The notes: generated from the letters alone by a model not told the origin. Positions 1 to 9,036 are shown, counted from the first letter of the stretch. The stretch: DNA of 64,000 nucleotides from DATLLN01 sp963797175 (GCA_963797175.1 CAWCOL010000009.1:372001-436000), one strand, 5' to 3'. Numbers and translations are program-made.

Positions 1-1395
1 GGTCAGCTCGTCGGTGACGGCCTGCTGCTCGACGCGGCGGTGCAGGCGCGCGTTCTCGATCGCGATGCCCGCCTGGACGGCCAGGCCGGAAAGCGTCTCG
101 ACGTCACCGTCGCCGAACACCCCCTCCTCCGGGTCGACCACGGTGACCAGCCCCAGCAGCTGCTTCTCGCGCAGGATGGGGACGGCCAGCATCGGCCGCG
201 GGCGACGGGCGATCCGCGGCTCCAGCGTGGCGGCCGTCTCGCCCTCCATGCCGAGGCCGACGGGCACCACCATCGGCAGGTCGGTGCGCGAGCCGCGGGC
301 GGTGCCAATCCGGGCCTGCTCGGTCGCCTCGCCCCGCTCTGCGTCGTACAGCAGCAGCCGGCCGCCGCGGGCCCGCGTGGCCTGCACGGCCGTGTCCAGC
401 ACCGCGCCGATCAGCGCCCGCAGGTCGTGGGTCGCCGCCAGCGTCTCCCCGTAGCGGGCCAGCGTCTCCTTGAGCCGCGCCCGCTCGCCGGCCAGCTCGG
501 CCATGCGGGTGGACAGCTCGCTCGACATCGTGTCCAGCGCCGCCCCCAGCTCCACCATCTCGTCCCCGTCCTCCGGCACCTCCTCGCCGCTCTGGCGGAG
601 GATGTTCTTGGCGCGGCCGGCGAGATCGCTGAGCGCCTTGGAGATGCGGTCGGCGGTGAGCAGGCATGCCCCCACCAGCAGCAGCCCGAGCAGCGAGAGG
701 GCGATCAGCAGGCGCAGCCGCGCGCTCTCGATGCTGTCGTTCAGCGCCGACTGCGGGTAGGTCGCGGCCAGCTGGGTGGGCTGGTTGTCAGGCCCGGGCA
801 CCCGCGCACCCTGCGCGCGCACCTGCGAGCCTCCCACCACCGCGTCGCTGGAGCTGCCCGAGACGAGCCCCGTGACCTTGCCGGTGCGGCCGTTGGTCGC
901 GGCGATGATCGACCCGCCCACCTCGAGCACGAGGTCGACGCCGTCCGACCGGGGGCTGGCCGACGCGACGTCCACCAGCAGCTTCTCGTTCAGCGGGACG
1001 TAGACGCTGACCGTGCCCTGCGGGACCGGGGTGCCGACGTCCACCGAGGTCTTCCAGAACGGCGGTTCGGGTGGGATGCCCAGCCGCACCGCCCCGCTGG
1101 TGATGACGACGTCGCGCCCGTCCGCGATCGTCGGCAGGTCGAGCTGCCCGACGGTACCGTTGGCGATGGCGGTCTGCACCGCGGGCTCGCCGGCGATCGT
1201 GACGGCCGCCTGGTGGGCGGCATCCAGCCGCGCCTGGTAGGCGACCGACGCACCCGACACGGTCGAGCCGACGCGGCCGTCCACCGTCGACGTCTGGTTC
1301 CGCGCCACCAGCTCCTGCACCAGCAGCCCCGTGGCGACCAGCGGCAGCACGACCAGCGCGATCAGGACGAACGACAGCTTGTGACGAAATCGCAC
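1..1395 (-). CDS. Membrane sensor, HAMP-GAF, start of a probable GGDEF domain (partial)
   Basis: The frame is open for 465 codons from a GTG at 1395 to the left edge, so the C terminus is missing. An N-terminal membrane segment (about residues 7-25) is followed by a roughly 190-residue extracytoplasmic part, a second membrane segment near 225-243, a HAMP-like linker (ADRISKALSDLAGRAKNI) and a GAF-type domain near 315-445. The last residues, QQAVTDELT, match the usual opening of a GGDEF domain (TDxLTGLxNR), so a diguanylate cyclase is likely, but the catalytic loop is outside the window. A histidine kinase or adenylate cyclase output is possible though less likely. It lies 85 bp downstream of the E1 beta gene on the same strand. 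Confidence 0.7.
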   Translation of the reverse strand, partial: MRFRHKLSFVLIALVVLPLVATGLLVQELVARNQTSTVDGRVGSTVSGASVAYQARLDAAHQAAVTIAGEPAVQTAIANGTVGQLDLPTIADGRDVVITSGAVRLGIPPEPPFWKTSVDVGTPVPQGTVSVYVPLNEKLLVDVASASPRSDGVDLVLEVGGSIIAATNGRTGKVTGLVSGSSSDAVVGGSQVRAQGARVPGPDNQPTQLAATYPQSALNDSIESARLRLLIALSLLGLLLVGACLLTADRISKALSDLAGRAKNILRQSGEEVPEDGDEMVELGAALDTMSSELSTRMAELAGERARLKETLARYGETLAATHDLRALIGAVLDTAVQATRARGGRLLLYDAERGEATEQARIGTARGSRTDLPMVVPVGLGMEGETAATLEPRIARRPRPMLAVPILREKQLLGLVTVVDPEEGVFGDGDVETLSGLAVQAGIAIENARLHRRVEQQAVTDELT

Positions 1396-1480
1396 GGTTG
1401 GGACCCCCCACCGACGCGCGAGCCCGTCCCCCGACCGGACCGCTGATCTTCTACCTACGAACGATCAGTGATGCAGAACC

Positions 1481-2464
1481 TCAGTATGCCGCCAGGTCTC
1501 GGACGGCGGCAACGATGTCATCCTCCAGAGGGAGGTACTCCCGCTCGAGCGGCGGCGCGAACGGGATCGGCGTGTCCAGCGCGGCGACCCGCCGCACCGG
1601 GGCGTCCAGGTACTCGAACGCCTCCTCGGCCACGATCGCCGCGACCTCGCCGCCGAAGCCGCCGGTGAGGTTGTCCTCGTGGGCGATCAGCACCTTGCCG
1701 GTGCGGCGAACCGAGGACAGCACGGTCTCGCGGTCGAACGGGATCAGCGTGCGCAGGTCGATCACCTCGACCGACACGCCCTCCTCGGCCAGCCGGTCGG
1801 CGGCCGCCAGCGCGAGCTGGACGGTCGCGGCGTACGTGACCACCGTGATGTCGTCGCCCGGGCGGGCGATGCGCGCCTGGCCCAGCGGCACCAGCTCGCC
1901 CTCGGTCACGCCGACGGCGACGTCCTGCTTGACCCGCCGGTAAAGGAACTTGTGCTCGCAGAACACGACCGGGTTGGGGTCACGGATCGCGGAGCGCATC
2001 AGCCCGTAGGCGTCCGTCGCCGTCGCCGGGCAGACGATCTTCAGGCCCGCGTGGTGATGGAACCATGCCTCGACGTTCTCGGAGTGGTACGGCCCGCCGC
2101 CCACGCCGCCGCCGTTGGGGCAACGCACGACCAGCGGCACCGACCAGCCGATGCGGTAGTGCATCTTGGCCGCGCAGGTGACGAGCTGGTCGAACGCGCA
2201 GGACACGAAGTCCGCGAACTGCATCTCGGCGACGGGCCGCTGGCCCGCCATCGCTGCGCCGACGGCGACGCCGACGATGCCCGACTCGGCCACCGGCGTG
2301 TCGATCGAGCGCATCTCGCCGAACCGCTGCTGGAGCTCCTTGGTGGCGCCGAACGCGCCGCCCTGGCGGCCGACGTCCTCGCCCAGCATGAAGACGCGGT
2401 CGTCGTGCTCCATCTCGTCGGCCAGCGCGTGGCGCACGGCCTCCAGGTACGTCATCTCAGGCAT
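1481..2464 (-). CDS. 2-oxoacid dehydrogenase E1 component, beta subunit
   Basis: About 327 residues, the normal length for the transketolase-like beta subunit of pyruvate or branched-chain 2-oxoacid dehydrogenase E1. The N terminus (MTYLEAVRHALADEM), the GEDVG motif, the DTPVAESGIVG segment and the C-terminal HEDNLTGGFGGE are family hallmarks. With the alpha subunit it would decarboxylate a 2-oxoacid using thiamine diphosphate and pass the acyl group to E2 lipoate. The ATG at 2464 overlaps the alpha stop codon; a second ATG follows at 2455. No E2 or E3 gene is in the window, so pyruvate, branched-chain or acetoin substrate cannot be decided. Confidence 0.88.
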   Translation of the reverse strand: MPEMTYLEAVRHALADEMEHDDRVFMLGEDVGRQGGAFGATKELQQRFGEMRSIDTPVAESGIVGVAVGAAMAGQRPVAEMQFADFVSCAFDQLVTCAAKMHYRIGWSVPLVVRCPNGGGVGGGPYHSENVEAWFHHHAGLKIVCPATATDAYGLMRSAIRDPNPVVFCEHKFLYRRVKQDVAVGVTEGELVPLGQARIARPGDDITVVTYAATVQLALAAADRLAEEGVSVEVIDLRTLIPFDRETVLSSVRRTGKVLIAHEDNLTGGFGGEVAAIVAEEAFEYLDAPVRRVAALDTPIPFAPPLEREYLPLEDDIVAAVRDLAAY

Positions 2465-3484
2465 CGGCGAACACGCCCAGATGGGCCTCCTCCGCCGGGG
2501 CGTAGCCGTCGTCCTCGGCGCGCTCGACGGCCTCGCGGACCTCGTCCCGCACCCGCTCGCGGATGCCCTCGAGGTGGTCGTCGCCATGCCGCGGTGCTCG
2601 CGCAGGTCCTGCTCCAGCCGCTTCAGCGGATCCTTGTCCGTCCACTCGGCCAGCAGCTCCATCGGCATGTAGCCCTCGTAGCGGTCGTGCGCCGCGTGGC
2701 CGGCCATCCGGTACGTCTTGCACTCGATGAACCGGGGCCCGTTGCCCGCCCGGCAGGCGGCGACCGCATCGCTCATCGCGGCGTGCACCGCGAACACGTC
2801 GTTGCCGTCCACCTCGACCGCCGGGATGCCGTAGCTCGCGGCCTTGACGTAGAGGTCGGTGACGCGCGTCTGCTTGCTGATCGGCGTCGTGTAGGCCCAG
2901 CGGTTGTTCTCGGCCACGAAGACGGCCGGCACGTTCAGCACCGCCGCGATGTTCAGGCCCTCGTGGAAGTCGCCGCGCGAGGTGGCGCCGTCGCCGAACG
3001 AGGTGGCCGCGACGCGGTCCTCGCCGCGCTGGCGGTACGCCAGGGCCGCGCCGACCGTGAGCGGGATCATGTCCGCCATGTGCGAGACCTGGCAGGGGAT
3101 GTTCCACTCCTCGCCGCCGATGTGCAGGTTGCCGTCCTTGCCCCGCGTCGTCGAGCCGGCCTTGCCCATGAACTGGGCGAAGATCCGCCAGACCGGGACG
3201 CCGTGGACGAGGTAGGAGCCGAGGTCGCGGATCCACGGCGACAGCCAGTCGCCGGAGGCGCCGCGCCGCAGCGGCAGCGCCATCCCCACCGAGATGGCCT
3301 CCTGGCCGCGTCCCGTGTAGTAGGAGCCGGGGAGCTTGCCCTGGCGGTAGAGGTTCAGCGCGCGCTCCTCGACGCCGCGCGTCAGGGTCATCCAGTAGAA
3401 GAGATCGAGCGCGACCTCGTCGGAGACGGCGGGTCGCGGCGTGGGCGGCGGGACGGCGGAGATCTTTCGCGCGGGACTGCTCAT
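2457..3484 (-). CDS. 2-oxoacid dehydrogenase E1 component, alpha subunit (frameshifted)
   Basis: The thiamine-diphosphate site is clear: FGDGATSRGDFHEGLN followed by FVAENN. The frame starts at ATG 3484 but shifts near 2583-2592, within the bases encoding HRGMA. In the shifted frame the expected C terminus continues (DDHLEGIRERV, then HLGVFADA and a TGA at 2459-2457). Restoring one missing base gives about 342 residues, normal for the family. Without repair, the frame runs on into the beta gene and mimics a 667-residue alpha-beta fusion. A sequence error is more likely than a true fusion or pseudogene, because both halves are otherwise fully conserved. Confidence 0.8.
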
Positions 3485-3547
3485 GAGACGGCCAGCAGGC
3501 TCCTGTATCGGGGACGGGTGGGTACTGCGTCGTGCTTCATGGGCGCG

Positions 3548-3574
3548 TTATCGGCCGGAGGGGCCGGTGGCCTG
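3548..3574 (-). promoter_or_regulatory. Possible sigma-28-type promoter facing the E1 genes
   Basis: On the minus strand a perfect GCCGATAA (3555-3548) lies 63 bp upstream of the E1 alpha start. The upstream half is poor: CAGG at 15-base spacing, or TCAG at 16. The -10 octamer matches the flagellar promoters of this window, but a motility promoter for a 2-oxoacid dehydrogenase would be unexpected, so it may be chance. Confidence 0.35.
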
Positions 3575-3675
3575 AGCGGTGAGTGGGGGCAGCGTTGAAC
3601 GCGCCAGAACACGACGGGTAGGAGCATACCCCCGGCCGCGGCCGGGAGGCGCCGCCCGTCAGAGCTTCTCCAGGC

Positions 3676-3702
3676 TAAAGCTCCGCCGCCGGAGGCCGAT
3701 GA
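3676..3702 (+). promoter_or_regulatory. Possible sigma-28-type promoter of the glycosyltransferase gene
   Basis: TAAA at 3676-3679, 15 bases, then GCCGATGA at 3695-3702. This keeps the spacing of the other flagellar promoters with one mismatch in the -10 (GATGA for GATAA). The octamer covers the ATG at 3699. If the promoter is used, translation would start at the ATG at 3711, about two bases after the expected transcription start. Confidence 0.45.
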
Positions 3703-6152
3703 CGGACCCGATGCAGCCGTCCCCCGTCCCGTCGTCCGCTGCCGACGTCGCCGCCGCACAGGCCGGTTGGCGCATGCGCGTGGACGGCATCACGACGCGG
3801 GCTGCCGCCGCCGTCACCGCCGGCGACGCGCGCGAGCTGGAGCGGCTGTTCAACGAGATCTGCGGCTGGGACGACGCCCAGCGCGCCTACCAGGCCCGCT
3901 GCCGGCTGACCGAGGTCGTCCTCGCCCATCGCCCCGAGCGCCCGGACGGCTGGATCGTGCCGTTCGCATCCGCGGCGTCGTGCCTGCTGGACGCGCTCGA
4001 GCGGGAACCGGCCGAGCCCGTCCTGCTGAACATGTGCGGCGTCCTGCTCTACGAGCTGATCGAGCTGGGCGGCGCCGAGGCGCTGTTCCGTGCGGCGCAG
4101 CGGCTCGACCCCGACCTGCCCCACGTCGAGCGGAACCTCGACCACGTCCGCGCCCGCAAGCGGATGTCCGCCGAGCCGCTCCGCGGCCCCGTCGGCACGA
4201 TGCTCCGCGGCCTGGGCCGGCGCGCCCGCTCGGTCGCCGGCCGCGCCCGGCCCGCCACCGGTCTGACCCTGTCGCTGTGCATGATCGTCAAGGACGAGGA
4301 GGAGATGCTCCCCGGCTGCCTCGAGGCCGTCCGCGATGCCGTGGACGAGATGATCGTGGTGGACACCGGCTCCACCGACCGCACCGCCGAGATCGCGCGG
4401 TCGATGGGCGCGAAGGTCGTGGACTTCCCCTGGAACGGCTCCTTCGCCGACGCGCGCAACGTCTCGATCGACCACGCCACCGGCGACTGGGTCATGTACC
4501 TGGACGCGGACGAGCACATGATCCCGGAGGACGCCGCCGCGCTGCGCGAGCTGCTCAGCCGCACCTGGCGCGAGGCCTTCTACCTGGTCGAGACCAACTA
4601 CACCGGCGGTGACGACTCCGGCGCCGCGGTCGCCCACCACGCCCTGCGCGTGTGGCGGCGGCGCCCGCAGTACCGGTTCGAGGGACGCATCCACGAGCAG
4701 AAGACGCACACGATGCCGACCTACCTGCCGGAGCGGTTCGAGACCAGCAACGTGCGCCTCCGCCACTACGGCTACCTGCGCAGCCGGATCGCGGCCAAGG
4801 ACAAGTCGCGCCGCAACATCGAGCTGCTCGAGGTCGAGGCCGGCGAGAACCCGAGCCCGTTCAACGACTACAACCTCGGCTCCGAGTACCTGTCGCTGGG
4901 CGACGCCGAGCGCGCCCGCGAGCACTTCGACCGCTCGTGGGAGTCGCTGCGCACCGAGAACCGCTGGCAGGCCGCCGGGTACGCGCCGCTGCTGGTCGCC
5001 CGTGTCGCCACCGCACGCCGCGGGGCGCACGACCTGCCCGGCGCCCGCCGGGCGATCGCCGAGGGCCTTGCCGTCTTCCCCGACCACACCGACCTGGTGC
5101 TGGAGCAGGCGCTCTGCGCGAAGTCGGAGGGCGACCTGCGTGAGGCCGCCGACCTGGCCCGGCGCTGCATCGAGATGGGCGACGCGCCGACCCGCTACGC
5201 CGCCACCGTCGGCGCCGGCAGCTTCCTGGCGATGGGCGTGCTGGCCGAGGTCGAGGAGCTCCAGCGCCGCCCGGCCGAGGCCGAGAAGATCTACCGGCGG
5301 ATGCTGGCCGAGCACGCCGACTACGTCGCGCCGGTGCTGCCGCTGGTGTCGCTGATGCTGCACCGCAACGCCACGTCCGCCGAGCTGCAGAAGCTCGTGC
5401 CGGCCAAGCCCAGCGCGCGCCTGCTGGCCGCGACCGCCTGCTACGAGGCGAGCCGCATCGAGCTCGCCGAGCTGTGGTTCCGCGACGTGCTCGAGGTGCA
5501 GCCGGCCAACGGCGCCGCGCGCGTCGGGCTGATCGAGACGCTGCTGTCCGGCCGCCGGTTCGACGAGGCCGCGGCCGAGGCCGCCCGCGAGCCGGAGGGA
5601 TCGCCGGTGTCGGCGATCACCGCCGGTGCCCGCCTCTTCGCCCTCGCCGCCGGCGGTCACCCCTCCGACCTCGAGGCCGCCCTGCCCGAGGCCGAGACCG
5701 CGGGCGTGCTCCCGCACGACCTCGACCTCTACCGCGCGTGGGCCGCGGCGCTCGCCGGCCGCCCGCTGCCGGCGTTTGTGCCCGCGGCGGCGACGGCCAC
5801 CGCCGCCACCGCGCTCGAGGCGCTGCTCCGGGTCGGTGAGATCGACGCGTTCGCCCAGCTGATCGCCGTCTGGAACCTGATCGACGGCAGCGCCAGGACG
5901 CGCACCGAGCTGCTCGCGCAGATGTACCTCCGCCGCGGCTTCCTCGAGTCGGCCGCCGACGAGTGGATCGAGATCGTCGAGACCGGTCCGGACGTCTCCG
6001 CGCTGCGGGGCCTGGCCACCGTGGCCCTGGCGCGCGGCCTCCACGACGAGGCCCAGGTGTTCGCCGACGAGGCGGTCGCCCTCGATCCCGGCGACCCTGA
6101 CGCCCGCGTCCTCCGTGACTCCATCAAGAAGCTCAACTTGCAAGCGTCCTAA
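3699..6152 (+). CDS. Family 2 glycosyltransferase with TPR-like repeats
   Basis: 817 residues from ATG 3699 (GGAGG six bases upstream); ATG 3711 is an alternative if the overlapping promoter is real. After an N-terminal TPR-like part, a GT2 domain starts near residue 188: LCMIVKDEEEMLPGCL, then VDTGSTDRT and the metal-binding YLDADEH near residue 265. Helical TPR-like repeats fill roughly residues 390-810. GT2-TPR proteins of this kind transfer sugars to proteins or peptides. Standing immediately before flaG-fliD-fliS and probably under a motility promoter, it is a good candidate for glycosylating flagellin or the cap, but no acceptor can be read from sequence. Confidence 0.8.
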   Translation: MTDPMQPSPVPSSAADVAAAQAGWRMRVDGITTRAAAAVTAGDARELERLFNEICGWDDAQRAYQARCRLTEVVLAHRPERPDGWIVPFASAASCLLDALEREPAEPVLLNMCGVLLYELIELGGAEALFRAAQRLDPDLPHVERNLDHVRARKRMSAEPLRGPVGTMLRGLGRRARSVAGRARPATGLTLSLCMIVKDEEEMLPGCLEAVRDAVDEMIVVDTGSTDRTAEIARSMGAKVVDFPWNGSFADARNVSIDHATGDWVMYLDADEHMIPEDAAALRELLSRTWREAFYLVETNYTGGDDSGAAVAHHALRVWRRRPQYRFEGRIHEQKTHTMPTYLPERFETSNVRLRHYGYLRSRIAAKDKSRRNIELLEVEAGENPSPFNDYNLGSEYLSLGDAERAREHFDRSWESLRTENRWQAAGYAPLLVARVATARRGAHDLPGARRAIAEGLAVFPDHTDLVLEQALCAKSEGDLREAADLARRCIEMGDAPTRYAATVGAGSFLAMGVLAEVEELQRRPAEAEKIYRRMLAEHADYVAPVLPLVSLMLHRNATSAELQKLVPAKPSARLLAATACYEASRIELAELWFRDVLEVQPANGAARVGLIETLLSGRRFDEAAAEAAREPEGSPVSAITAGARLFALAAGGHPSDLEAALPEAETAGVLPHDLDLYRAWAAALAGRPLPAFVPAAATATAATALEALLRVGEIDAFAQLIAVWNLIDGSARTRTELLAQMYLRRGFLESAADEWIEIVETGPDVSALRGLATVALARGLHDEAQVFADEAVALDPGDPDARVLRDSIKKLNLQAS

Positions 6153-6176
6153 AGTGTCCACCACGGGAGCCGATTA
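6150..6176 (+). promoter_or_regulatory. Sigma-28-type promoter of flaG-fliD-fliS-fliT
   Basis: TAAA at 6150-6153, exactly 15 bases, then GCCGATTA at 6169-6176. The first three bases of the -35 element are the stop codon of the glycosyltransferase gene. The match to the enterobacterial FliA consensus (TAAA-N15-GCCGATAA) is 11 of 12 positions. Confidence 0.8.
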
Positions 6177-6220
6177 CCAAGGCAACACGTCGATCCACGG
6201 ACGGATCGGAGGCACCCCTC

Positions 6221-6538
6221 GTGATGGAACACGGACTTACGCCTATTGGCGGCAGCGCGGCACCCAACCGTTTCACCCCGGTTCGGCGTCCCGCATCCAC
6301 GGAGTCGCAGAAGAGCGACCAGCCGCCCAGTGCGTTGCAGGCCGAGTACCAGGCAGCGGCGAAGGTGCTCGAGGATCTCGCAGCGCAGCATGTGAACCTG
6401 CACTTCGAGATCGACGACGCCAATCGTGTGCATGTCCAGGTCCTCGACGGCGACGGCAAGGTGATCCGCGAGATCCCGGCCAGGAGCCTGCTCGACATGC
6501 TGTCAGGCGGTGGCCTGATGGTCGACGAGCGCGGCTGA
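6221..6538 (+). CDS. flaG: FlaG family flagellar protein
   Basis: About 105 residues from GTG 6221 or ATG 6224, with a GGAGG at 6208-6212. The C-terminal half (LHFEIDDANRVHVQVLD, then KVIREIP) is the typical FlaG fold signature, preceded by a low-complexity Pro/Ser-rich N terminus. FlaG proteins are linked to filament length and assembly; the exact role is unsettled. It is the first gene after a sigma-28-type promoter and sits 16 bp before fliD, the usual order in many flagellated bacteria. Confidence 0.85.
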   Translation: MMEHGLTPIGGSAAPNRFTPVRRPASTESQKSDQPPSALQAEYQAAAKVLEDLAAQHVNLHFEIDDANRVHVQVLDGDGKVIREIPARSLLDMLSGGGLMVDERG

Positions 6539-6554
6539 GAAAGGCAACGACAAC

Positions 6555-7976
6555 ATGAGCACTTCATCGTCGACCTCCGCGTCGCCGCTCTTCAACATCA
6601 GCGGCATCGCCTCGGGCCTCGATACGAACTCGATCATCAGCCAGCTGATGTCGATCGAGCGTCAGCCCCAGGTCCGGATCCAGCAGCAGCAGACGGTGGA
6701 GGCCGCGCGCAAGCAGGCGCTCCAGGACGTGAACACGCGGCTGCTCAACCTGCAGACCACGATCCGGGCGCTCCGCGACCCGGGCCTGTGGGCGGACAGC
6801 CAGGAGGTCGACTCCTCGGACACGAGCCGGATCACCGCGATCCAGACCGGCGGCGCGGCCGCGGGCGGCTACTCGATCGGCGTCAGCCGGTTGGCCCGCG
6901 CCCAGCAGCTGACGCAGGGCACGGCGGCGACGAACGCCTCGGCCGACGAGACGCTGACCATCCAGGTCGGCGCCGGCACGGCGGTCGACGTCAACGTCAG
7001 CGCAGGCGACGACCTGGCGACCGTTGCCAGCAGGATCAACGGCACCAGCGGCGCCGGCGTCTACGCCAGCGTGGTCAACTCGAAGCTGGTGCTCTCCGGC
7101 AAGTCGACGGGCGCGGTCAACTCGATCTCCGTCACCGGCACCGGCGCCGCGGACTTCGGCTTCGCCCAGTCGCAGTCGGCGCTGGATGCGCAGTACACGG
7201 TGGACGGCGTCGCCAAGACGAGCAGCTCCAACATCGTCACCGACGCGCTGGCCGGCGTCTCCCTGACCCTCAAGGCCACGACCTCGAGCGACGTCAGCAT
7301 CTCGATCTCGGCGCCCGGCCCGAACGCCTCGACGATCCAGAACTCGGTGCAGTCGTTCATCGACCAGTACAACTCCACGGTCGACTTCATCCAGAGCAAG
7401 CTGACCGAGAAGGTCGTGCCCAACGCGACCACCGACGCCGACCGGATCAAGGGCGTGCTGCACAGCGACCCCGGGCTGGAGTCGCTGCTGTCGAGCCTCC
7501 GCGAGGCGGTCGCAAACCCGGTCAGCGGGATGCCGGCGAACCTGACGACGCTGTCGCAGGTCGGCGTCTCGACGGGCGCCACGACCGGCAGCGGGACGCT
7601 CAACCAGGACTCGATCGACGGCAAGCTGACGCTCGACGCGAACGCGCTGACGTCGGCGCTGGCGGGAGATTTCGCCAACGTCAAGAAGCTGTTCACCAAC
7701 GTCACGGGCAGCACGGACAGCGAGGGTCTCTCGCAGCGACTGGACGACCTGGTCACGCCGATGGTGAGCGCCAGCGGCGTCATCGCCGGGCGGATCACCT
7801 CCGAGCAGTCCACGATCGACGACCTGATCCAGCAGTCGGCCGACATGGACACGCGGCTCGCGACCAAGGAAGCGTCGCTGCGCGCCCAGTTCACCGCGAT
7901 GGAGACGGCACTCGCGCAGGCACAGTCGCAGGGCGCCTACCTGTCGAGCCAGATCGCCGGCCTCTCCGCCGGCTGA
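6555..7976 (+). CDS. fliD: Flagellar filament cap protein FliD
   Basis: 473 residues. The N terminus (FNISGIASGLDTNSIISQLM) is the conserved FliD domain, and the C-terminal helical region (about residues 380-470) matches the FliD C domain. FliD forms the cap at the filament tip, where exported flagellin subunits fold. The ATG at 6555 follows flaG by 16 bp with a weak purine tract upstream. It is probably co-transcribed with flaG and fliS; FliS and FliT-type chaperones directly downstream fit. Confidence 0.95.
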   Translation: MSTSSSTSASPLFNISGIASGLDTNSIISQLMSIERQPQVRIQQQQTVEAARKQALQDVNTRLLNLQTTIRALRDPGLWADSQEVDSSDTSRITAIQTGGAAAGGYSIGVSRLARAQQLTQGTAATNASADETLTIQVGAGTAVDVNVSAGDDLATVASRINGTSGAGVYASVVNSKLVLSGKSTGAVNSISVTGTGAADFGFAQSQSALDAQYTVDGVAKTSSSNIVTDALAGVSLTLKATTSSDVSISISAPGPNASTIQNSVQSFIDQYNSTVDFIQSKLTEKVVPNATTDADRIKGVLHSDPGLESLLSSLREAVANPVSGMPANLTTLSQVGVSTGATTGSGTLNQDSIDGKLTLDANALTSALAGDFANVKKLFTNVTGSTDSEGLSQRLDDLVTPMVSASGVIAGRITSEQSTIDDLIQQSADMDTRLATKEASLRAQFTAMETALAQAQSQGAYLSSQIAGLSAG

Positions 7977-8067
7977 TCGACAACGCCGGCGGTCAAGAGG
8001 CGGCCTCGCATGCCGATCACCCGGAGCGAGACCCATCGTTCTCCCGAGCCGAGGTGACGAGCTTCAG

Positions 8068-8472
8068 ATGAGCAACTACGCGAGCGCCAACCAGGCCTAC
8101 ACGGCCTCCGCGATCATGACGGCGCCTCCCGGCCAGCTGGTCGTGATGCTGTACGACGGCGCCATCCGCTTTCTGCGCCAGGGCTCCGTGGCGATGCGCA
8201 ACGGCAACCGCGAGGTGTCGCTGAACCGCCTCCAGCGGGCCGGCGCGATCATCAACGAGCTGAACCTGTCGCTGGACATGTCGTACGGCGACGTGCCGGC
8301 CGGCCTGCGCTCGATCTACGCCTTCTCGCGCCGCCAGCTGAACGATGCCCTGGTCAGCCAGGACGCCGACAAGATCGACAACGTCGTCAAGCTGCTCACC
8401 GACCTGCGCGAGGCCTGGGTCGAGATCTCCAACCGGCCCGAAGCGCAGCCGAGCGCTGCCGCCGCGAGCTGA
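8068..8472 (+). CDS. fliS: Flagellin export chaperone FliS
   Basis: 134 residues, the usual FliS size. It carries the family pattern: an N-terminal QAYTASAIMTAPPGQLVVMLYDGAIRFL and the LNLSLDM core helix. FliS binds the C-terminal helices of flagellin in the cytoplasm, prevents premature polymerisation and delivers it to FlhA. Three flagellin genes lie about 30 kb downstream. It is 91 bp after fliD and 7 bp before the FliT-like gene. Confidence 0.95.
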   Translation: MSNYASANQAYTASAIMTAPPGQLVVMLYDGAIRFLRQGSVAMRNGNREVSLNRLQRAGAIINELNLSLDMSYGDVPAGLRSIYAFSRRQLNDALVSQDADKIDNVVKLLTDLREAWVEISNRPEAQPSAAAAS

Positions 8473-8479
8473 CGAGACC

Positions 8480-8815
8480 GTGGCGTCATCCGCCCCTGAC
8501 GGCTACGACGAGTTGCTCGCCCTCGCGCGCCGCGAGCGCGACCTGATCGCCGCGGCGGACTGGGACGGCCTCGCCGAGGTCACCCGGCGCCGCCACCTTG
8601 TGATGGAGTCGCTGCCCGTCCGCGCATCCGACCCGGCCGCCAAGCCGGTGCTGGACGAGGCGCTGAAGCTGGTCACCCAGAACGTCGAGGCGATCCTCGG
8701 CGCGATCGAGCGCACCCGCGACGAGATCATCAACCTCGCCCGCGGCCGGCAGGCGGTCAGCCTCTACGCCGTCTCACAGCCCGCCGTCTCGCGCTTCGTC
8801 GACCGGCTCGAGTAG
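8480..8815 (+). CDS. FliT-like flagellar export chaperone
   Basis: 111 residues from GTG 8480, only seven bases after fliS. It is a small, charged, all-helical protein with a central E/R-rich helix (ELLALARRERDLIAAADWDGL) and a second long helix near residues 60-85. Size, helical content and position after fliS match FliT, the chaperone of FliD, but FliT sequences are poorly conserved, so the assignment rests mainly on context. The upstream part of the same frame belongs to the fliS overlap and is not used. Confidence 0.6.
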   Translation: MASSAPDGYDELLALARRERDLIAAADWDGLAEVTRRRHLVMESLPVRASDPAAKPVLDEALKLVTQNVEAILGAIERTRDEIINLARGRQAVSLYAVSQPAVSRFVDRLE

Positions 8816-8840
8816 CCCGCACGGCGCGGTCGCGGTCGCG

Positions 8841-8937
8841 CCACTTGGCCGTCACGCGAGTGCCACTTGGCCGAACGCGCACGCCACTTGGCCGAACGGC
8901 GCACGCCACTTGGCCGTCACGCGAGTGCCACTTGGCC
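8841..8937 (+). repeat. Five phased copies of CCACTTGGCC
   Basis: The ten bases CCACTTGGCC occur at 8841, 8863, 8884, 8906 and 8928, so starts are 22, 21, 22 and 22 bp apart, close to two helical turns. Spacers alternate: GTCACGCGAGTG before copies 2 and 5, GAACG(G)CGCACG before copies 3 and 4, giving a symmetric A-B-B-A order. Each copy contains GCCA-N2-TGGC, a short dyad. The array starts 26 bp after the FliT-like stop codon and ends 99 bp before the flgB promoter. It resembles tandem binding sites, though a local repeat without function is possible. The rest of 8938-9036 shows nothing else. Confidence 0.75.
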
Positions 8938-9036
8938 AGAGACCGCCGGGTCATGTGCCATCCCGCGCTGTGCGGCTCGTCACCGCCGCCCCCGGCTCTC
9001 AGCGCGCACGCCATCTCGAACGAATCCCCGCGAACC

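Noticed and set aside
1481..3484. A 667-residue alpha-beta fusion of 2-oxoacid dehydrogenase E1
   Set aside because: The middle is a shifted frame; the proper alpha C terminus with stop and the beta start exist in the correct frames.
3675..6164. 829-residue minus-strand frame opposite the glycosyltransferase
   Set aside because: Low-complexity Gly/Val/Arg shadow of codon bias; the opposite frame has clear GT2 motifs.
8841..8937. CRISPR array
   Set aside because: Repeats are only 10 bp, spacers 11-12 bp and themselves repeated; no cas genes.
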